From JBEEJZ01 sp046046915 (GTDB taxonomy: Bacteria > Pseudomonadota > Gammaproteobacteria > Burkholderiales > Burkholderiaceae_C): a stretch of DNA of 64,000 nt. A program made the translations under genes and the position numbers. The notes under the pieces are model-generated. The model was not told the DNA's origin. It did no database searches and saw only the letters and a list, made by a program, of their open reading frames with translations. The DNA is taken from positions 16,549 through 80,548 of the forward strand of contig JBJOIT010000007.1 in the NCBI GenBank assembly GCA_046046915.1, in the 5' to 3' direction. The number at the start of each line of letters is the position of its first letter. Position 1 is the first letter of the stretch. This document shows, in pieces, positions 44,885 through 53,928 of this stretch.

Positions 44885-45451
44885 CTACTGAATGATGAAG
44901 CTGGAAAACAGCACGCCGCGCACCGGGTTGGCGGCGTGGGCATTCTTGTCTGTCTTCTTTTTGGTTTTGGGCTTGGCCTCGCCATGCGCATCAGGCACAC
45001 CGCCAAAGGGCTTGGACGCCTCACGCAGCACATCGGCCGCGAGTTTCTCTTTGCCCTCGCGCTGCAGCAATTCTTCGGAGGTACGTTGCGACAACAGAAT
45101 CAGGATGCTGCTGCGGATAGTGGGCAAATAAACCTTGACCGCATCGACCGAGTGGGCGTCCGCCACCTCCAGCGTGATGCCGACCTGAGCGACTTTTTCA
45201 CCCCCGGGGTCTGCCAGATTCACGATCATGTTGTCCAGCGGCAGGTAGGTCGGTGGACCTTGGGCCACCACCTCTGCGACGGGCTCATCGCCCTCTTCTT
45301 CGGCAGCAGCTGCGCGCTGCTTCATGATGTAGTACCAACCGCCACCAGCGGCCAGCGCCAACACCAGCACCACGACGCCCAATATGACGAGTAGCTTTTT
45401 CTTGCCCTTGGGGGCAGGTGTTGCCGTATCGGCAGCAGGTTTGGAAGACAC
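44885..45451 (-). CDS. fliL: Flagellar basal-body-associated protein FliL
   Basis: A 188-residue bitopic inner-membrane protein: basic N-terminus, helix LLVILGVVVLVLALAAGGGWYYI (about 20-42), an acidic linker and a periplasmic domain with YLPLDNMIVNLADPGGEKVAQVGITLEV. It ends VLFSSFIIQ, the family C-terminus. A Lys-rich insertion (PKTKKKTDKN) precedes this end. A gap of 119 bp separates it from fliK and may hold a secondary promoter, but no clear box was found. Confidence 0.93.
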   Translation of the reverse strand: MSSKPAADTATPAPKGKKKLLVILGVVVLVLALAAGGGWYYIMKQRAAAAEEEGDEPVAEVVAQGPPTYLPLDNMIVNLADPGGEKVAQVGITLEVADAHSVDAVKVYLPTIRSSILILLSQRTSEELLQREGKEKLAADVLREASKPFGGVPDAHGEAKPKTKKKTDKNAHAANPVRGVLFSSFIIQ

Positions 45452-45570
45452 GTTAATTTCCTTGAATACGGATCACTGACCGCATTATTCAATACATCCC
45501 CCTGGCCAATATCCCAATCAAGGCCCGAAAACAGGGCCAAACCTGGGCTATCCCACAATGTGATCCGCAC

Positions 45571-46833
45571 TCACACAAAGAGATCGAGCGCACCGGGGCC
45601 TGAGCGTACAGGCGCGGCCAGCGGTTGCAAGGCGCTGCGCTCGGAGGCAGAGGTGGCGGCAGACACACGCGCTTGCCGCGCCGCCTGCTGGTCCTTGCGC
45701 TGCTGGGCGGTGGTCTGGGCCTGCCCTTGCGCCGAGGTGCCGACCGACACACCGGACAAGACCAAGCCCTCGCGGGACAGCATATCTTTGAGTTGGGCAC
45801 TGGCCCCCTCAAGCGCCTCGCGCGCTTCGGGCATGTCGGTACGAAAATCGACCTGCGCCTCTTTGCCCTGCATCGTGATGTTGACCTCTACGCCATCGGT
45901 ACCGAAACCGTCCAGCCGGAGCTGGGCGTTCTGCACGTCGCGCGACACCCAGTAGCTCATTTGCTCGGTCACCGGGGCTTCGGGCGTCAGCAGCCCAGCC
46001 TCGTACGCCGGGCTGGCGCTGTAGGTGGAACTGGAACCGGGTCCGGCCTCTGATACCGGACTGTGCAAGCCCAAAGCGCCCTGCCCGGCCTGAGATGAAG
46101 CGCTGGCGGCAAGCTCCGCCTGGCCTGACCGGACATCGCGCGCGCCGCACTCGGCTGCCTCTGCAGCACTCGCCATTTTTTTGATCATGGCCTCCACGGC
46201 AGCCAGACTGGCCGTGTCGGTTGCCTCGCGACGGCCAGACTGTGCGGCATCGGCCAGAGCCTTGGCACCGTGTCCCGCATCGACCGGCTTGTGCTGCGCC
46301 ACTGGGGCCTGCAGGGCCCGATCTCCGGTCGCTTGCGGGCCACTTGCCATCCCATCTTTGCCGGGCTTCAGGTCTTTGGAGAGCAAGGCCCGTGCCGCCG
46401 TCTCGGCGTCTACCGCAGGGTTTGCAAGGGCGCCCGTCACAGCACCGCCATGACGTGAGGCGGCGCCACCCAGGCTCAGGGTGGAGACGGTCTGCCCAGC
46501 CGGCGCCTGCTCTGGCAAACCTGCGCCATCGGCCATGCCAGGCACCGACACTGGCACTGGCACTGGCACTGGCAATGCACCAAGGGTACCTAGCGTCTGG
46601 GCCATGGCATCGGTTTGACCAACGGTACTGCCCCCGGTCACCAGTCCCGTATCGACAGAAGATGCCTCAGCCTGCGGCGCATCCAGCGCAAACAAGGCGG
46701 CAGCAAACCCGCCCAAAGCATCGCCCGCAGCGCCAGCCCCCCCAGGCCCAGCGGCACGGCTTTTACCGGTGTGAGCCTGGCCGTTGACAGCAGTTTTGTG
46801 CACGCCCACAGAGGCAGTTTTTTCGATACTCAT
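45571..46833 (-). CDS. fliK: Flagellar hook-length control protein FliK
   Basis: A 420-residue secreted ruler protein. The N-terminal and middle parts are Ala/Gly-rich and variable; the conserved C-terminal domain (about 285-370) is TEQMSYWVSRDVQNAQLRLDGFGTDGVEVNITMQGKEAQVDFRT, given here in part, followed by LEGASAQLKDMLSREGLVLSGVSV. Residues about 85-95 are a PVPVPV tract encoded by a hexanucleotide repeat. Its start overlaps the fliJ stop by 4 bp. Confidence 0.9.
   Translation of the reverse strand: MSIEKTASVGVHKTAVNGQAHTGKSRAAGPGGAGAAGDALGGFAAALFALDAPQAEASSVDTGLVTGGSTVGQTDAMAQTLGTLGALPVPVPVPVSVPGMADGAGLPEQAPAGQTVSTLSLGGAASRHGGAVTGALANPAVDAETAARALLSKDLKPGKDGMASGPQATGDRALQAPVAQHKPVDAGHGAKALADAAQSGRREATDTASLAAVEAMIKKMASAAEAAECGARDVRSGQAELAASASSQAGQGALGLHSPVSEAGPGSSSTYSASPAYEAGLLTPEAPVTEQMSYWVSRDVQNAQLRLDGFGTDGVEVNITMQGKEAQVDFRTDMPEAREALEGASAQLKDMLSREGLVLSGVSVGTSAQGQAQTTAQQRKDQQAARQARVSAATSASERSALQPLAAPVRSGPGALDLFV
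46549..46572. repeat. Four tandem CACTGG units inside fliK
   Basis: Four perfect copies of the hexamer CACTGG follow each other and encode the Pro-Val tract of FliK. Because the unit is a multiple of three, gain or loss of copies would lengthen or shorten FliK by two residues without a frameshift. Confidence 0.85.
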
Positions 46834-47297
46834 GACACATCCTCCTGTTGCCGTAGCGCCAGCTTGCGCTGCGTTTGCATGGCGGCAAATTCATCCATCT
46901 GTTTCTGATCGCGGCGCTGCACCTGGGCGGCCATCTGAGCCTGGCGCTTTTTGATCAGCACATCCAGTCCGCTCAAGTACACCTCGGCCTGCACCAGCGC
47001 CTGGCGCACGGCATCCACACGTTCTTGCATGCGCGCTAGCGTGTGCTGCTGCAGCTCAATGGCCTGAGACAAACGACCCATGAACTGGTAGTGGTGACGC
47101 AGCATCTCGGGCGCCGCCCCTTGCTGGGCAGACGCCTGCCAGCGCGCGTCCGTCTCGTCGGCATAGCCTTGCAGCTGGGCCATCTGGCTCTCGGCAAAAC
47201 CTTGCTCGCGCAAAACCTGGGCGACCTGGTTGGCGGCTTCATCGCGCCGGCTTTCTGCCAGCTGGCGCGCTAAAAACAAACTCTTGAAGGCTGGCAT
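46830..47297 (-). CDS. fliJ: Flagellar export chaperone FliJ
   Basis: A 155-residue, almost fully helical protein (coiled coil from about 10 to 140, rich in Gln, Arg and Ala), as expected for FliJ, which sits in the FliI ATPase ring. The LARQLAESRRDEAANQVAQVL start and the YLSGLDVLIKKRQAQMAAQVQRRDQKQMDEFAAMQ end (in part) are typical. It lies between fliI and fliK. Confidence 0.9.
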   Translation of the reverse strand: MPAFKSLFLARQLAESRRDEAANQVAQVLREQGFAESQMAQLQGYADETDARWQASAQQGAAPEMLRHHYQFMGRLSQAIELQQHTLARMQERVDAVRQALVQAEVYLSGLDVLIKKRQAQMAAQVQRRDQKQMDEFAAMQTQRKLALRQQEDVS

Positions 47298-47308
47298 GTT
47301 GTAGGTCC

Positions 47309-48748
47309 TCAGGCCAGCAACGCGGCGTTCATGCGTTTGATGCTGTCGTCCAGCGGCGCCGCCTCAAACATGTCTTGTTGCAAAAACGCGGCCATGCCCT
47401 CATGCAGGCGTATGGCCTCGTCCAGCATGGGATCTGAGCCCGCGGCATAGGCGCCGATTTGCACCAGATCACGCCCTTTCGAAAACTTGGCGCCCATAGC
47501 CCGAAAACGCCTGGCCAGCTCAAAGTGTTCCCGGGTCACCACGTTGTGCATCACCCGCGAGGCTGATTGCTCGATGTCGATGGCCGGGTAATGACCGCTT
47601 TCGGCCAGGGCGCGCGACAGCACGATGTGTCCGTCCAGAATGGCACGGGCGGCATCGGCAATGGGGTCTTGCTGGTCGTCGCCCTCTGACAAAACGGTGT
47701 AAAACGCGGTAATCGACCCCACGCCGTGCAGGCCGTTACCACTGCGCTCCACCAGTGCCGGCAGCTTGGCAAAGCACGAGGGTGGGTAGCCTTTGGTCGC
47801 GGGCGGCTCGCCGATGGCCAGGGCGATTTCACGCTGGGCCATGGCGTAGCGGGTCAAAGAGTCCATGAGCAGCAACACATGCAGGCCCTGATCCCGGAAG
47901 TGCTCTGCAATCGCGGTGGCATAACTGGCCCCTTGCATACGCAACAGCGGCGGCGCATCTGCCGGGGCGGCCACCACCACCGAGCGGGCACGGCCATCTG
48001 CGCCCAGGATGTCTTCAATGAACTCCTTGACCTCGCGGCCCCGTTCTCCAATCAGGCCCACCACAATCACGTCGGCCTGGGTGTATCGGGCCATCATGCC
48101 CAAGAGCACGCTCTTGCCCACCCCAGAGCCGGCAAAAAGGCCTATGCGCTGGCCGCGCCCAACCGTCAGCAAGGCATTGATGGCGCGCACGCCGGTGTCC
48201 AGGGGCTGGCGCACCGGGTCGCGGTCCATGGCGTTGATCGGCTGACGGGCCAGTGGCAGCGCATGCACGTCGTCGATAGGGCCTAGTCGGTCCATGGGCT
48301 GACCCTGCGCATCCACCACGCGGCCCAGCAAACCATTGCCCAGGGGCAAACGCAGCGAGACGGGGCCCATCTGGGGCAGCGACGACTCTGTTTGCCCCAA
48401 ACGCGGCACAGGCACATAAGGCGCCGCCGGCACAACACTTGCGCCGCTGGACAAGCCATGCACATCACCTGCGGGCATCAGATACGCCCGATCCCCCGAA
48501 AAGCCCACGACCTCGGCCAGAACGGCGGGCTGCGCCGGCATAGCGACCGTGCACTGCGAGCCCACCGGCACCCGTATACCTCGCGCCTCCAGCACCAGGC
48601 CGGTCAGGCGCGTCAGGGTACCGCTCACCTCAAGGGCCGGCTGAGCGCGCACGCGCATTCGCGCGCCGTTCACAAAGTCCTGCCAGGTCTCGACACCGCT
48701 GACCGCGTCAGGCGTGTCTATGACTTCGGTCTGCTCATCAAGCGCCAT
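47309..48748 (-). CDS. fliI: Flagellum-specific ATPase
   Basis: A 479-residue F1-like ATPase of the flagellar export apparatus. Walker A is GLFAGSGVGKSVLLGM (about residue 180), followed by GERGREVKEFIEDIL, Walker B LLLMDSLTRYAMAQREIALAIGEPPATKGYPPS (in part), and ERSGNGLHGVGSITAFYTVLSEGDD. ATG 48748 has AGGAG 7 bp upstream and overlaps the fliH stop by 11 bp; a longer frame to 48772 is disfavoured. Confidence 0.97.
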   Translation of the reverse strand: MALDEQTEVIDTPDAVSGVETWQDFVNGARMRVRAQPALEVSGTLTRLTGLVLEARGIRVPVGSQCTVAMPAQPAVLAEVVGFSGDRAYLMPAGDVHGLSSGASVVPAAPYVPVPRLGQTESSLPQMGPVSLRLPLGNGLLGRVVDAQGQPMDRLGPIDDVHALPLARQPINAMDRDPVRQPLDTGVRAINALLTVGRGQRIGLFAGSGVGKSVLLGMMARYTQADVIVVGLIGERGREVKEFIEDILGADGRARSVVVAAPADAPPLLRMQGASYATAIAEHFRDQGLHVLLLMDSLTRYAMAQREIALAIGEPPATKGYPPSCFAKLPALVERSGNGLHGVGSITAFYTVLSEGDDQQDPIADAARAILDGHIVLSRALAESGHYPAIDIEQSASRVMHNVVTREHFELARRFRAMGAKFSKGRDLVQIGAYAAGSDPMLDEAIRLHEGMAAFLQQDMFEAAPLDDSIKRMNAALLA

Positions 48749-49439
48749 CGCCGGTCTCCTGCCAGGGCACATTCAAACCCAGGCTGGCCACTGCACGCTG
48801 CCAGCGCTTGTCCAGGCTGCCGTCGACTACCATGCCGGCTGACTCCACCAGGCAGCCGCCGCGCGCCAGTGACGCATCCGCCACCAGGGTCACGGCCAGG
48901 TTGGGAAACTCAGCGCGTATCGTGTCCTTCAGGTGGGCGAGGTCTTGCGGGTGCAGGCGCACCACAGCGGCCTGGGCATCTGCCACCAGCATGCCCAAAG
49001 CCTCACGAATCACCGGCATCACCGCTTGCTCAGCCACAGCCAGCTCACGACGTAGAACCTGCTGGGCAATGTCGCAGGCCAGCTCCAGTACGCCTTGCGC
49101 CAGGTTTTGTTCGACCTCACTCAGGCCGGCACGAGCCGATGCCAGCAATTGGCCAAAGGCCTGCGCGGCGTCTTTGCCTTGCTTGCTGATGTAGTCATCT
49201 AGCTGCTGGCGCCCCTGCAAAGTGGCCTTGGCCTGACCTTGGGTGAAACCCAGCGCGTAGCCCTCGTCGTAACCTTGTTGGCGCAGGGACTCGTCACGGG
49301 CATTTGCCTGGGCCTCGGCCTTGCTGCTGGCGTTCTTGGCCGCCAACAGCGCAGCGCCATCCACCGCACCAAACTCCCACTGCTCTGCGCCAGCGATTTC
49401 CTCGCCTGGAATAAATCGGGTGTAGTTACGCGTCATCAC
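48738..49439 (-). CDS. fliH: Flagellar assembly protein FliH
   Basis: A 233-residue FliI-binding protein. It begins YTRFIPGEEIAGAEQWEFG, has a helical middle (GYDEGYALGFTQGQAKATLQGRQQLDDYI) with GxxxG-like spacing, and a C-terminal domain VVRLHPQDLAHLKDTI and RGGCLVESAGMVVDGSLDKRWQRAV like the V-ATPase E subunit fold. It overlaps both fliG (4 bp) and fliI (11 bp). Confidence 0.95.
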   Translation of the reverse strand: MMTRNYTRFIPGEEIAGAEQWEFGAVDGAALLAAKNASSKAEAQANARDESLRQQGYDEGYALGFTQGQAKATLQGRQQLDDYISKQGKDAAQAFGQLLASARAGLSEVEQNLAQGVLELACDIAQQVLRRELAVAEQAVMPVIREALGMLVADAQAAVVRLHPQDLAHLKDTIRAEFPNLAVTLVADASLARGGCLVESAGMVVDGSLDKRWQRAVASLGLNVPWQETGDGA

Positions 49440-50437
49440 ACCATGGCGTCGTCTGCGCCACCTCCGCCGATCACGATCTGGCCCTCTTCAGCCAGGCGCC
49501 GCACGGTCTTGAGAATTTCTTTCTGCTGCGCTTCCACCTCGGACAGACGCATCGGCCCGCGGGACTCCAGGTCTTCGCGCAGCGTCTCGGCAGCGCGAGA
49601 GGACATATTGGACAGAATCTTCTCCTTGAGTTCGGGCTGCGCCCCCTTCAAGGCAACGATGAGCACATCGGAGGCCACTTCCTTTAGCACCATCTGAATC
49701 GCCTTGTCGTCGAGCTTGAGCACATCGTCGAACACAAACATCTTGTCCATGATCTTTTGGGCCAGGTCCGGGTCGTGATTGCGAATGGATTCGATCACCG
49801 TGCTTTCCACAGCTGCACCCATCAGGTTGATCATCTCGGCGGCGGTCTTCACACCACCCAGAGAAGATTTGCGTACCTTGTCGCCGCCGGCCAGCACGCG
49901 GAACAAGACCTCGTTCAGGTCCTTCAGGGCGGTGGGCTGTATGCCTTCCATGGTGGCGATGCGCAGCATGACCTCATTGCGCTGACGCTCGCTCAGGTGC
50001 TTGAGCACGTCAGCTGCCTGGTCGTAATCCAGGTGCACCAGGATGGCCGCCACGATTTGGGGGTGCTCGTTACGCAGCAGTTCAGCCACCGAGAGCGGGT
50101 CCATCCACTTCAGGCTTTCAATGCCGGACACGTCGCCGCCTTGCAGGATACGGTCGATCAGCAAGGCGGCCTTGTCGTCGCCCAGCGCCAGCTTCAGCAC
50201 CGAGCGCACATAGTCGCCCGAATCCGACACCAGCAGGCTTTGCGCCGCCGCCACACCGGTGAATTTGCCCACCACCTCGTCTACTTTTTCCCGCGTCACG
50301 GCGCGGGTTTTGGCAATGGCTTCGCCTAGCTTTTGCACCTCTTTGGGCGACAGGTGCTTGAACACCTCTGATGCCTCGGCTTGGCCGAGCGACATCATCA
50401 ATATGGCTGCGTCTTGCAGGCCGTCGTCTTGTGACAT
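49436..50437 (-). CDS. fliG: Flagellar motor switch protein FliG
   Basis: A 333-residue C-ring protein that interacts with the stator. It has AAILMMSLGQAEASEVFKHLSPKEVQKLG at the start, LLRNEHPQIVAAILVHLDYDQAADVLKHL in the middle (EHPQ motif), and the torque helix with charged residues SNMSSRAAETLREDLESRGPMRLSEVEAQQKEIL (in part). ATG 50437 (MSQDDGLQDAAILM) gives the family length; upstream residues in the frame are not conserved. Confidence 0.97.
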   Translation of the reverse strand: MSQDDGLQDAAILMMSLGQAEASEVFKHLSPKEVQKLGEAIAKTRAVTREKVDEVVGKFTGVAAAQSLLVSDSGDYVRSVLKLALGDDKAALLIDRILQGGDVSGIESLKWMDPLSVAELLRNEHPQIVAAILVHLDYDQAADVLKHLSERQRNEVMLRIATMEGIQPTALKDLNEVLFRVLAGGDKVRKSSLGGVKTAAEMINLMGAAVESTVIESIRNHDPDLAQKIMDKMFVFDDVLKLDDKAIQMVLKEVASDVLIVALKGAQPELKEKILSNMSSRAAETLREDLESRGPMRLSEVEAQQKEILKTVRRLAEEGQIVIGGGGADDAMV

Positions 50438-50468
50438 GGTTACATCCTGGCTGGTTCGCTGCTGTTGG

Positions 50469-52181
50469 TCAGGCAGGCGCCTCGCCATTCATCCACGCCT
50501 TGACGATGTTGGCGACTGCCGCCGGGTTGTCACGGGTGAGTTTACGGGCATCTTCCAGGGCCAGCTCGCCCTGAGTCACCACCGGCTCGGCGCGCTTGGG
50601 CGGTGGCAGCATGGCGCGCTCGGGCTCTTCTGCCTCTAGGGCATCGAGCTGGGCACCCGCTTGCAGCGGCGTCAATACGGCGCGTTCACCCAGCGATTTC
50701 ATTGCCGGCCGGATGAAGCCCATCAGCACCAAGGCAGCCAGCAAGAGTGTGCCTACCGGCCAGGCCAGACTGCGAGCCAGGTCCTGCACTTCGGGCTGCT
50801 TCCATATCGGCAGATCGACGGCTGTCTGGGCTTCGATGGTGAAAGGCGCGTTCATCAGGTTGACCGAGTCCCCACGGTCCTGGCTGTAGCCGATGGTTTC
50901 GCGCACCAGGGCGGTCATTTTTTCGATCTCTTCGGGCGTCAGCGGCGTGGTGCTGACCTTGCCCTTGGCGTCGGTCTTGCTTTGGTGGTTGATGACCACC
51001 GCAGCGCTCAGGCGCTTGACCGTGGCAGTGGCGCCCCGCACCACCCGTACCGTGCGATCCACTTCGTAGTTGATGACCGACTCGCGCCGTGAGCTGTTGT
51101 TGCTTTGGGTGGCGCCGGGTGTCAGGGTTTGGGCGGCACCGTTGATGGGGGCAGATGGCGGTGTGGGGGGCTGGTTGCTGCTGGCACCGGGCACGCCTGT
51201 GGGCGGCATCGCATTGCCATTACTGCTTTCGACCGTTTGCTGGCTGCGGATGGCGGTGGCATCGGGGGTCTGGTTGGGCTTGTGCAGCTCGCTGGTCGAC
51301 TCGGTCTGCGAGAAGTCCAGGTCGGCCGTGACTTGCGCCTTGATGTTCTGGCGGCCCACCACGGGAGCCAATATGTCCAGAATGCGATTGGTATAAAGCT
51401 GCTCCAGTTGCTGGGCATATTGCAGCTGCTGGGCATCGGCACCCAGGCCATTGGCGTCGTCGGCAGGTTTGGACAACAGCTTGCCGGTGTCATCGAGCAC
51501 GCTGACAGCAGCAGGATTCATCTCGGGCACGCTGGACGCCACCAAGTGCACGATGCCAGCCAGCTGGGCACGGTCTAGCGTGCGCCCGGCGCCCAGGCTA
51601 AGCAACACCGAGGCCGAGGGCTTTTGCTGCTCCCGAAAAAACCCATTCTGATTGGGAAGCGCCAAATGCACGCGGGCGCTTTGTACCGAGTTCAAGGCCT
51701 GGATGGTGCGCGTCAGCTCCCCTTCCAGCCCACGCTGAAACGTCAGCCGCTCCTGAAACTGCGTCATGCCAAAGCGGTTGGACTCCATCATCTCAAAGCC
51801 TGACACAGAGCCTTTGGGCAGGCCCTGGGAGGCCAGCTTGAGGCGCGCATCGTGCACCCGGTCGGCCGGCACCAGTATGGCTGCGCCGCCTTCGGCATGC
51901 TGATAAGGAATGTTCATTTGCGACAGCTGCGCGATGATGGCGCCGCCGTCTTTGTCAGCCAAGTTTGCGTAGAGCACACGCCATTCGGCCTGTCGCCCCA
52001 TCACCAAACCACCAATCGCTATGGCGACAAACAGCACCACGCCCAGCCCCAGGCGCATGCGCTGACCCCGGTCAAGGGCGGCCAGGCGCTGGGAGATCGT
52101 CGGATTGATTGGTATTGCAGGTGCGGTTGCCATCTTGTTGTCCGGTAGCCGTGGCGCAGGCGCACCACTGATGGCGGCCAT
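50469..52181 (-). CDS. fliF: Flagellar MS-ring protein FliF
   Basis: A protein of about 570 residues forming the MS ring. Two membrane helices: GLGVVLFVAIAIGGLVMG (about 48-65) and SLAWPVGTLLLAALVLMGFI (about 472-491). Ring-building motifs between them include VLYANLADKDGGAIIAQLSQMNIPYQ, VSGFEMMESNRFGMTQFQERLTFQRGLEGEL and SVQSARVHLALPNQNGFFREQQKPSASVLLSL. A Gln/Pro/Ser-rich low-complexity segment lies at about 325-370. The start is uncertain between ATG 52181 and ATG 52133 (MATAPAIPIN); neither has a strong ribosome-binding site. It heads the fliFGHIJKLMNOPQR operon. Confidence 0.95.
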   Translation of the reverse strand: MAAISGAPAPRLPDNKMATAPAIPINPTISQRLAALDRGQRMRLGLGVVLFVAIAIGGLVMGRQAEWRVLYANLADKDGGAIIAQLSQMNIPYQHAEGGAAILVPADRVHDARLKLASQGLPKGSVSGFEMMESNRFGMTQFQERLTFQRGLEGELTRTIQALNSVQSARVHLALPNQNGFFREQQKPSASVLLSLGAGRTLDRAQLAGIVHLVASSVPEMNPAAVSVLDDTGKLLSKPADDANGLGADAQQLQYAQQLEQLYTNRILDILAPVVGRQNIKAQVTADLDFSQTESTSELHKPNQTPDATAIRSQQTVESSNGNAMPPTGVPGASSNQPPTPPSAPINGAAQTLTPGATQSNNSSRRESVINYEVDRTVRVVRGATATVKRLSAAVVINHQSKTDAKGKVSTTPLTPEEIEKMTALVRETIGYSQDRGDSVNLMNAPFTIEAQTAVDLPIWKQPEVQDLARSLAWPVGTLLLAALVLMGFIRPAMKSLGERAVLTPLQAGAQLDALEAEEPERAMLPPPKRAEPVVTQGELALEDARKLTRDNPAAVANIVKAWMNGEAPA

Positions 52182-52302
52182 TATTCTGCCGCGGTCCGGA
52201 AAACATGAGCCCAAAAAGACGGGCTTTTACCCCTTACTTCAAATTCAAGTTTTGGGAGGGCCCAGATAGCATTCATGCACTCCCAGCACAAGAGCACTCA
52301 TC

Positions 52303-52620
52303 ATGGACCTGCGACTCACCCCCACTGCCATGCCCGCCACCGTCCGCACGGGGCTGGCCGCCAGACCCACCGGACCTGCGGCTGCAGAAGGCGCGGGCGG
52401 CGGATTTTCAGGGGCCCTGAAAAGTGCGCTCGGCTCGGTCAGCGCCGCCCAAAACGACGCCACACGTCTGCAGCGCGAAGTCCAAATGGAAAACCCCAAC
52501 GTGAGCCTGGAAGAAACCATGGTGGCCATCCAGAAAGCACAAATCGGCTTTCAAGCCACCCTGCATGTACGCAACCGCATGGTGCAGGCCTACACCGACA
52601 TCATGAACATGCAGGTGTAA
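52303..52620 (+). CDS. fliE: Flagellar hook-basal body protein FliE
   Basis: A 105-residue rod-adaptor protein, divergent from fliF as usual in this group. The C-terminal two-thirds match FliE: FSGALKSALGSVSAAQNDATRLQREVQMENPNVSLEETMVAIQKAQIGFQATLHVRNRMVQAYTDIMNMQV (given in pieces: QMENPNVSLEETMVAIQKA and NRMVQAYTDIMNMQV). It joins the MS ring to the rod. Its 3' neighbour is convergent. Confidence 0.95.
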   Translation: MDLRLTPTAMPATVRTGLAARPTGPAAAEGAGGGFSGALKSALGSVSAAQNDATRLQREVQMENPNVSLEETMVAIQKAQIGFQATLHVRNRMVQAYTDIMNMQV

Positions 52621-52638
52621 GTGCGAGGGTTATTTTTG

Positions 52639-53793
52639 CTATACCGCCACCTGCTGCAAAAACACACGCGGTTGGCTTGAAAACTGGGCAAAGTTCTCAG
52701 GGGTCACGATCGCCCGCAGTGCATGGGGCACCTGCGCACAAAACGCAGCCAAGCCAGCAGCGGACTTCTTGCGGCCCGATTTCACCTCGATGGCATAAAG
52801 CGCATCGCGGTATTGATAGACAAAATCCACCTCGTCATTGCGCTCGCGCCAATAAAACACCTGCCCTGGTTGTTGCACCAGTTCGGCTCCCACCGCCAGC
52901 TCAAAAGCCCGACCGCGCTGTTCGGCGTTTTGCGCCACATTCACGCCTGCGGCCATGCTGTAAAGCGCCGGGCAGGCAGGCAGCATCTTGGGGCTTGAAC
53001 TGCGCGCCAACCAAGCCTTGGGCGAATACTTTTGCAGTGCATGCAACAAAAATGCGCCACCATACAAATCGATGTAATGCTTCACCAAGTCGGTGTTGCC
53101 CCGGTCTTGCAACTGCCCCAACAGCTTGGTGTAACTGATCTCTTGCGCCGGGTAGGCGCACAGAATTTGAAAGGCCTGCCGAAACAAAGCCGGATTCACC
53201 ACCTTTTGGCTTTGCAAGATGTCCTTGCCTATCACCGCCTCCACAATGGCGTCCTTCATGTACGCGTACCAGCGGTCGGGGTCTTGCTCTAAAGCCACCG
53301 CACCCGGGTAGCCACCAAAGGCCAAGTAGCGGTCCAAGTCATAGCCAAACGCGGCCTGTAGCTCGGCAAAGGTCCAGTGGTGCACCCGCAGCAACTCAAA
53401 CCTCCCGGCCAAACTCTCGGTGACACCTGCCTGAATCTGCAGGGCACTCGAGCCCAGAAGCAGCACGCGCAATCGGCCTGGTTTTGCATCCCACAAACCC
53501 TTGATGGCTTCAGGCCAATTGGCCACCTTCTGGATTTCATCAATCACCAGCAAAGCCCCATCGCCCAATAACAGCGACTGCTGCCAGTGCTCTAGCAACC
53601 AGTTGCGGTCACTCACCAACACATCATCCGCATTGGCGTAATGGTGCCGCCATGGCCCCTGGGCCAACAGTTGCCGCACACCCGTGGTCTTGCCCACCTG
53701 GCGCGGCCCAGCCAGCACCTGAATTAAAGGCTGCTCTGCCGCAAAGCGCTGCGCCAGCGTGGCAACAAAAGGACGTTGGTAAGCAAGAGGCAT
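52639..53793 (-). CDS. AAA ATPase with DUF4143 domain
   Basis: A 384-residue ATP-binding protein. The N-terminal AAA domain has Walker A LAGPRQVGKTTGVRQLL (about 32-44) and Walker B LLVIDEIQKVANWPEA (about 82-97), then LGSSALQI with the sensor Ser. The C-terminal DUF4143 nuclease-like domain includes ELAVGAELV, YWRERNDEVDFVYQYRDALYAIEVKSG, in which Glu, Asp and Glu-x-Lys resemble a PD-(D/E)xK core. Such genes are mobile-looking, are often in defence or toxin contexts and have no known link to flagella. It is an insertion in the otherwise continuous flagellar region, convergent with fliE and upstream of a palindrome-rich promoter. Confidence 0.85.
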   Translation of the reverse strand: MPLAYQRPFVATLAQRFAAEQPLIQVLAGPRQVGKTTGVRQLLAQGPWRHHYANADDVLVSDRNWLLEHWQQSLLLGDGALLVIDEIQKVANWPEAIKGLWDAKPGRLRVLLLGSSALQIQAGVTESLAGRFELLRVHHWTFAELQAAFGYDLDRYLAFGGYPGAVALEQDPDRWYAYMKDAIVEAVIGKDILQSQKVVNPALFRQAFQILCAYPAQEISYTKLLGQLQDRGNTDLVKHYIDLYGGAFLLHALQKYSPKAWLARSSSPKMLPACPALYSMAAGVNVAQNAEQRGRAFELAVGAELVQQPGQVFYWRERNDEVDFVYQYRDALYAIEVKSGRKKSAAGLAAFCAQVPHALRAIVTPENFAQFSSQPRVFLQQVAV

Positions 53794-53804
53794 GATGTTT
53801 TACG

Positions 53805-53850
53805 TTTTGCTAGATGCATCTAGTGTATTCAATAGACCTTTCTAGCAAAA
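53805..53850. promoter_or_regulatory. CTAG-rich nested palindromes upstream of the AAA/DUF4143 gene
   Basis: Perfect 9-bp inverted repeats TTTTGCTAG (53805-53813) and CTAGCAAAA (53842-53850) enclose a perfect 14-bp palindrome CTAGATGCATCTAG (53810-53823). Three CTAG tetramers, rare in bacterial DNA, occur in 46 bp. The array starts 12 bp upstream of the ATPase start codon, so it is a likely operator or a cruciform-forming site. Confidence 0.6.
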
Positions 53851-53928
53851 ATACCGAAGCCTCTGGGGTTGTACCCTCAAGCCCGGGCATGGCCGCCGGG
53901 ACTGTAGCCTCTCAGGCGAGCTGTGGCG

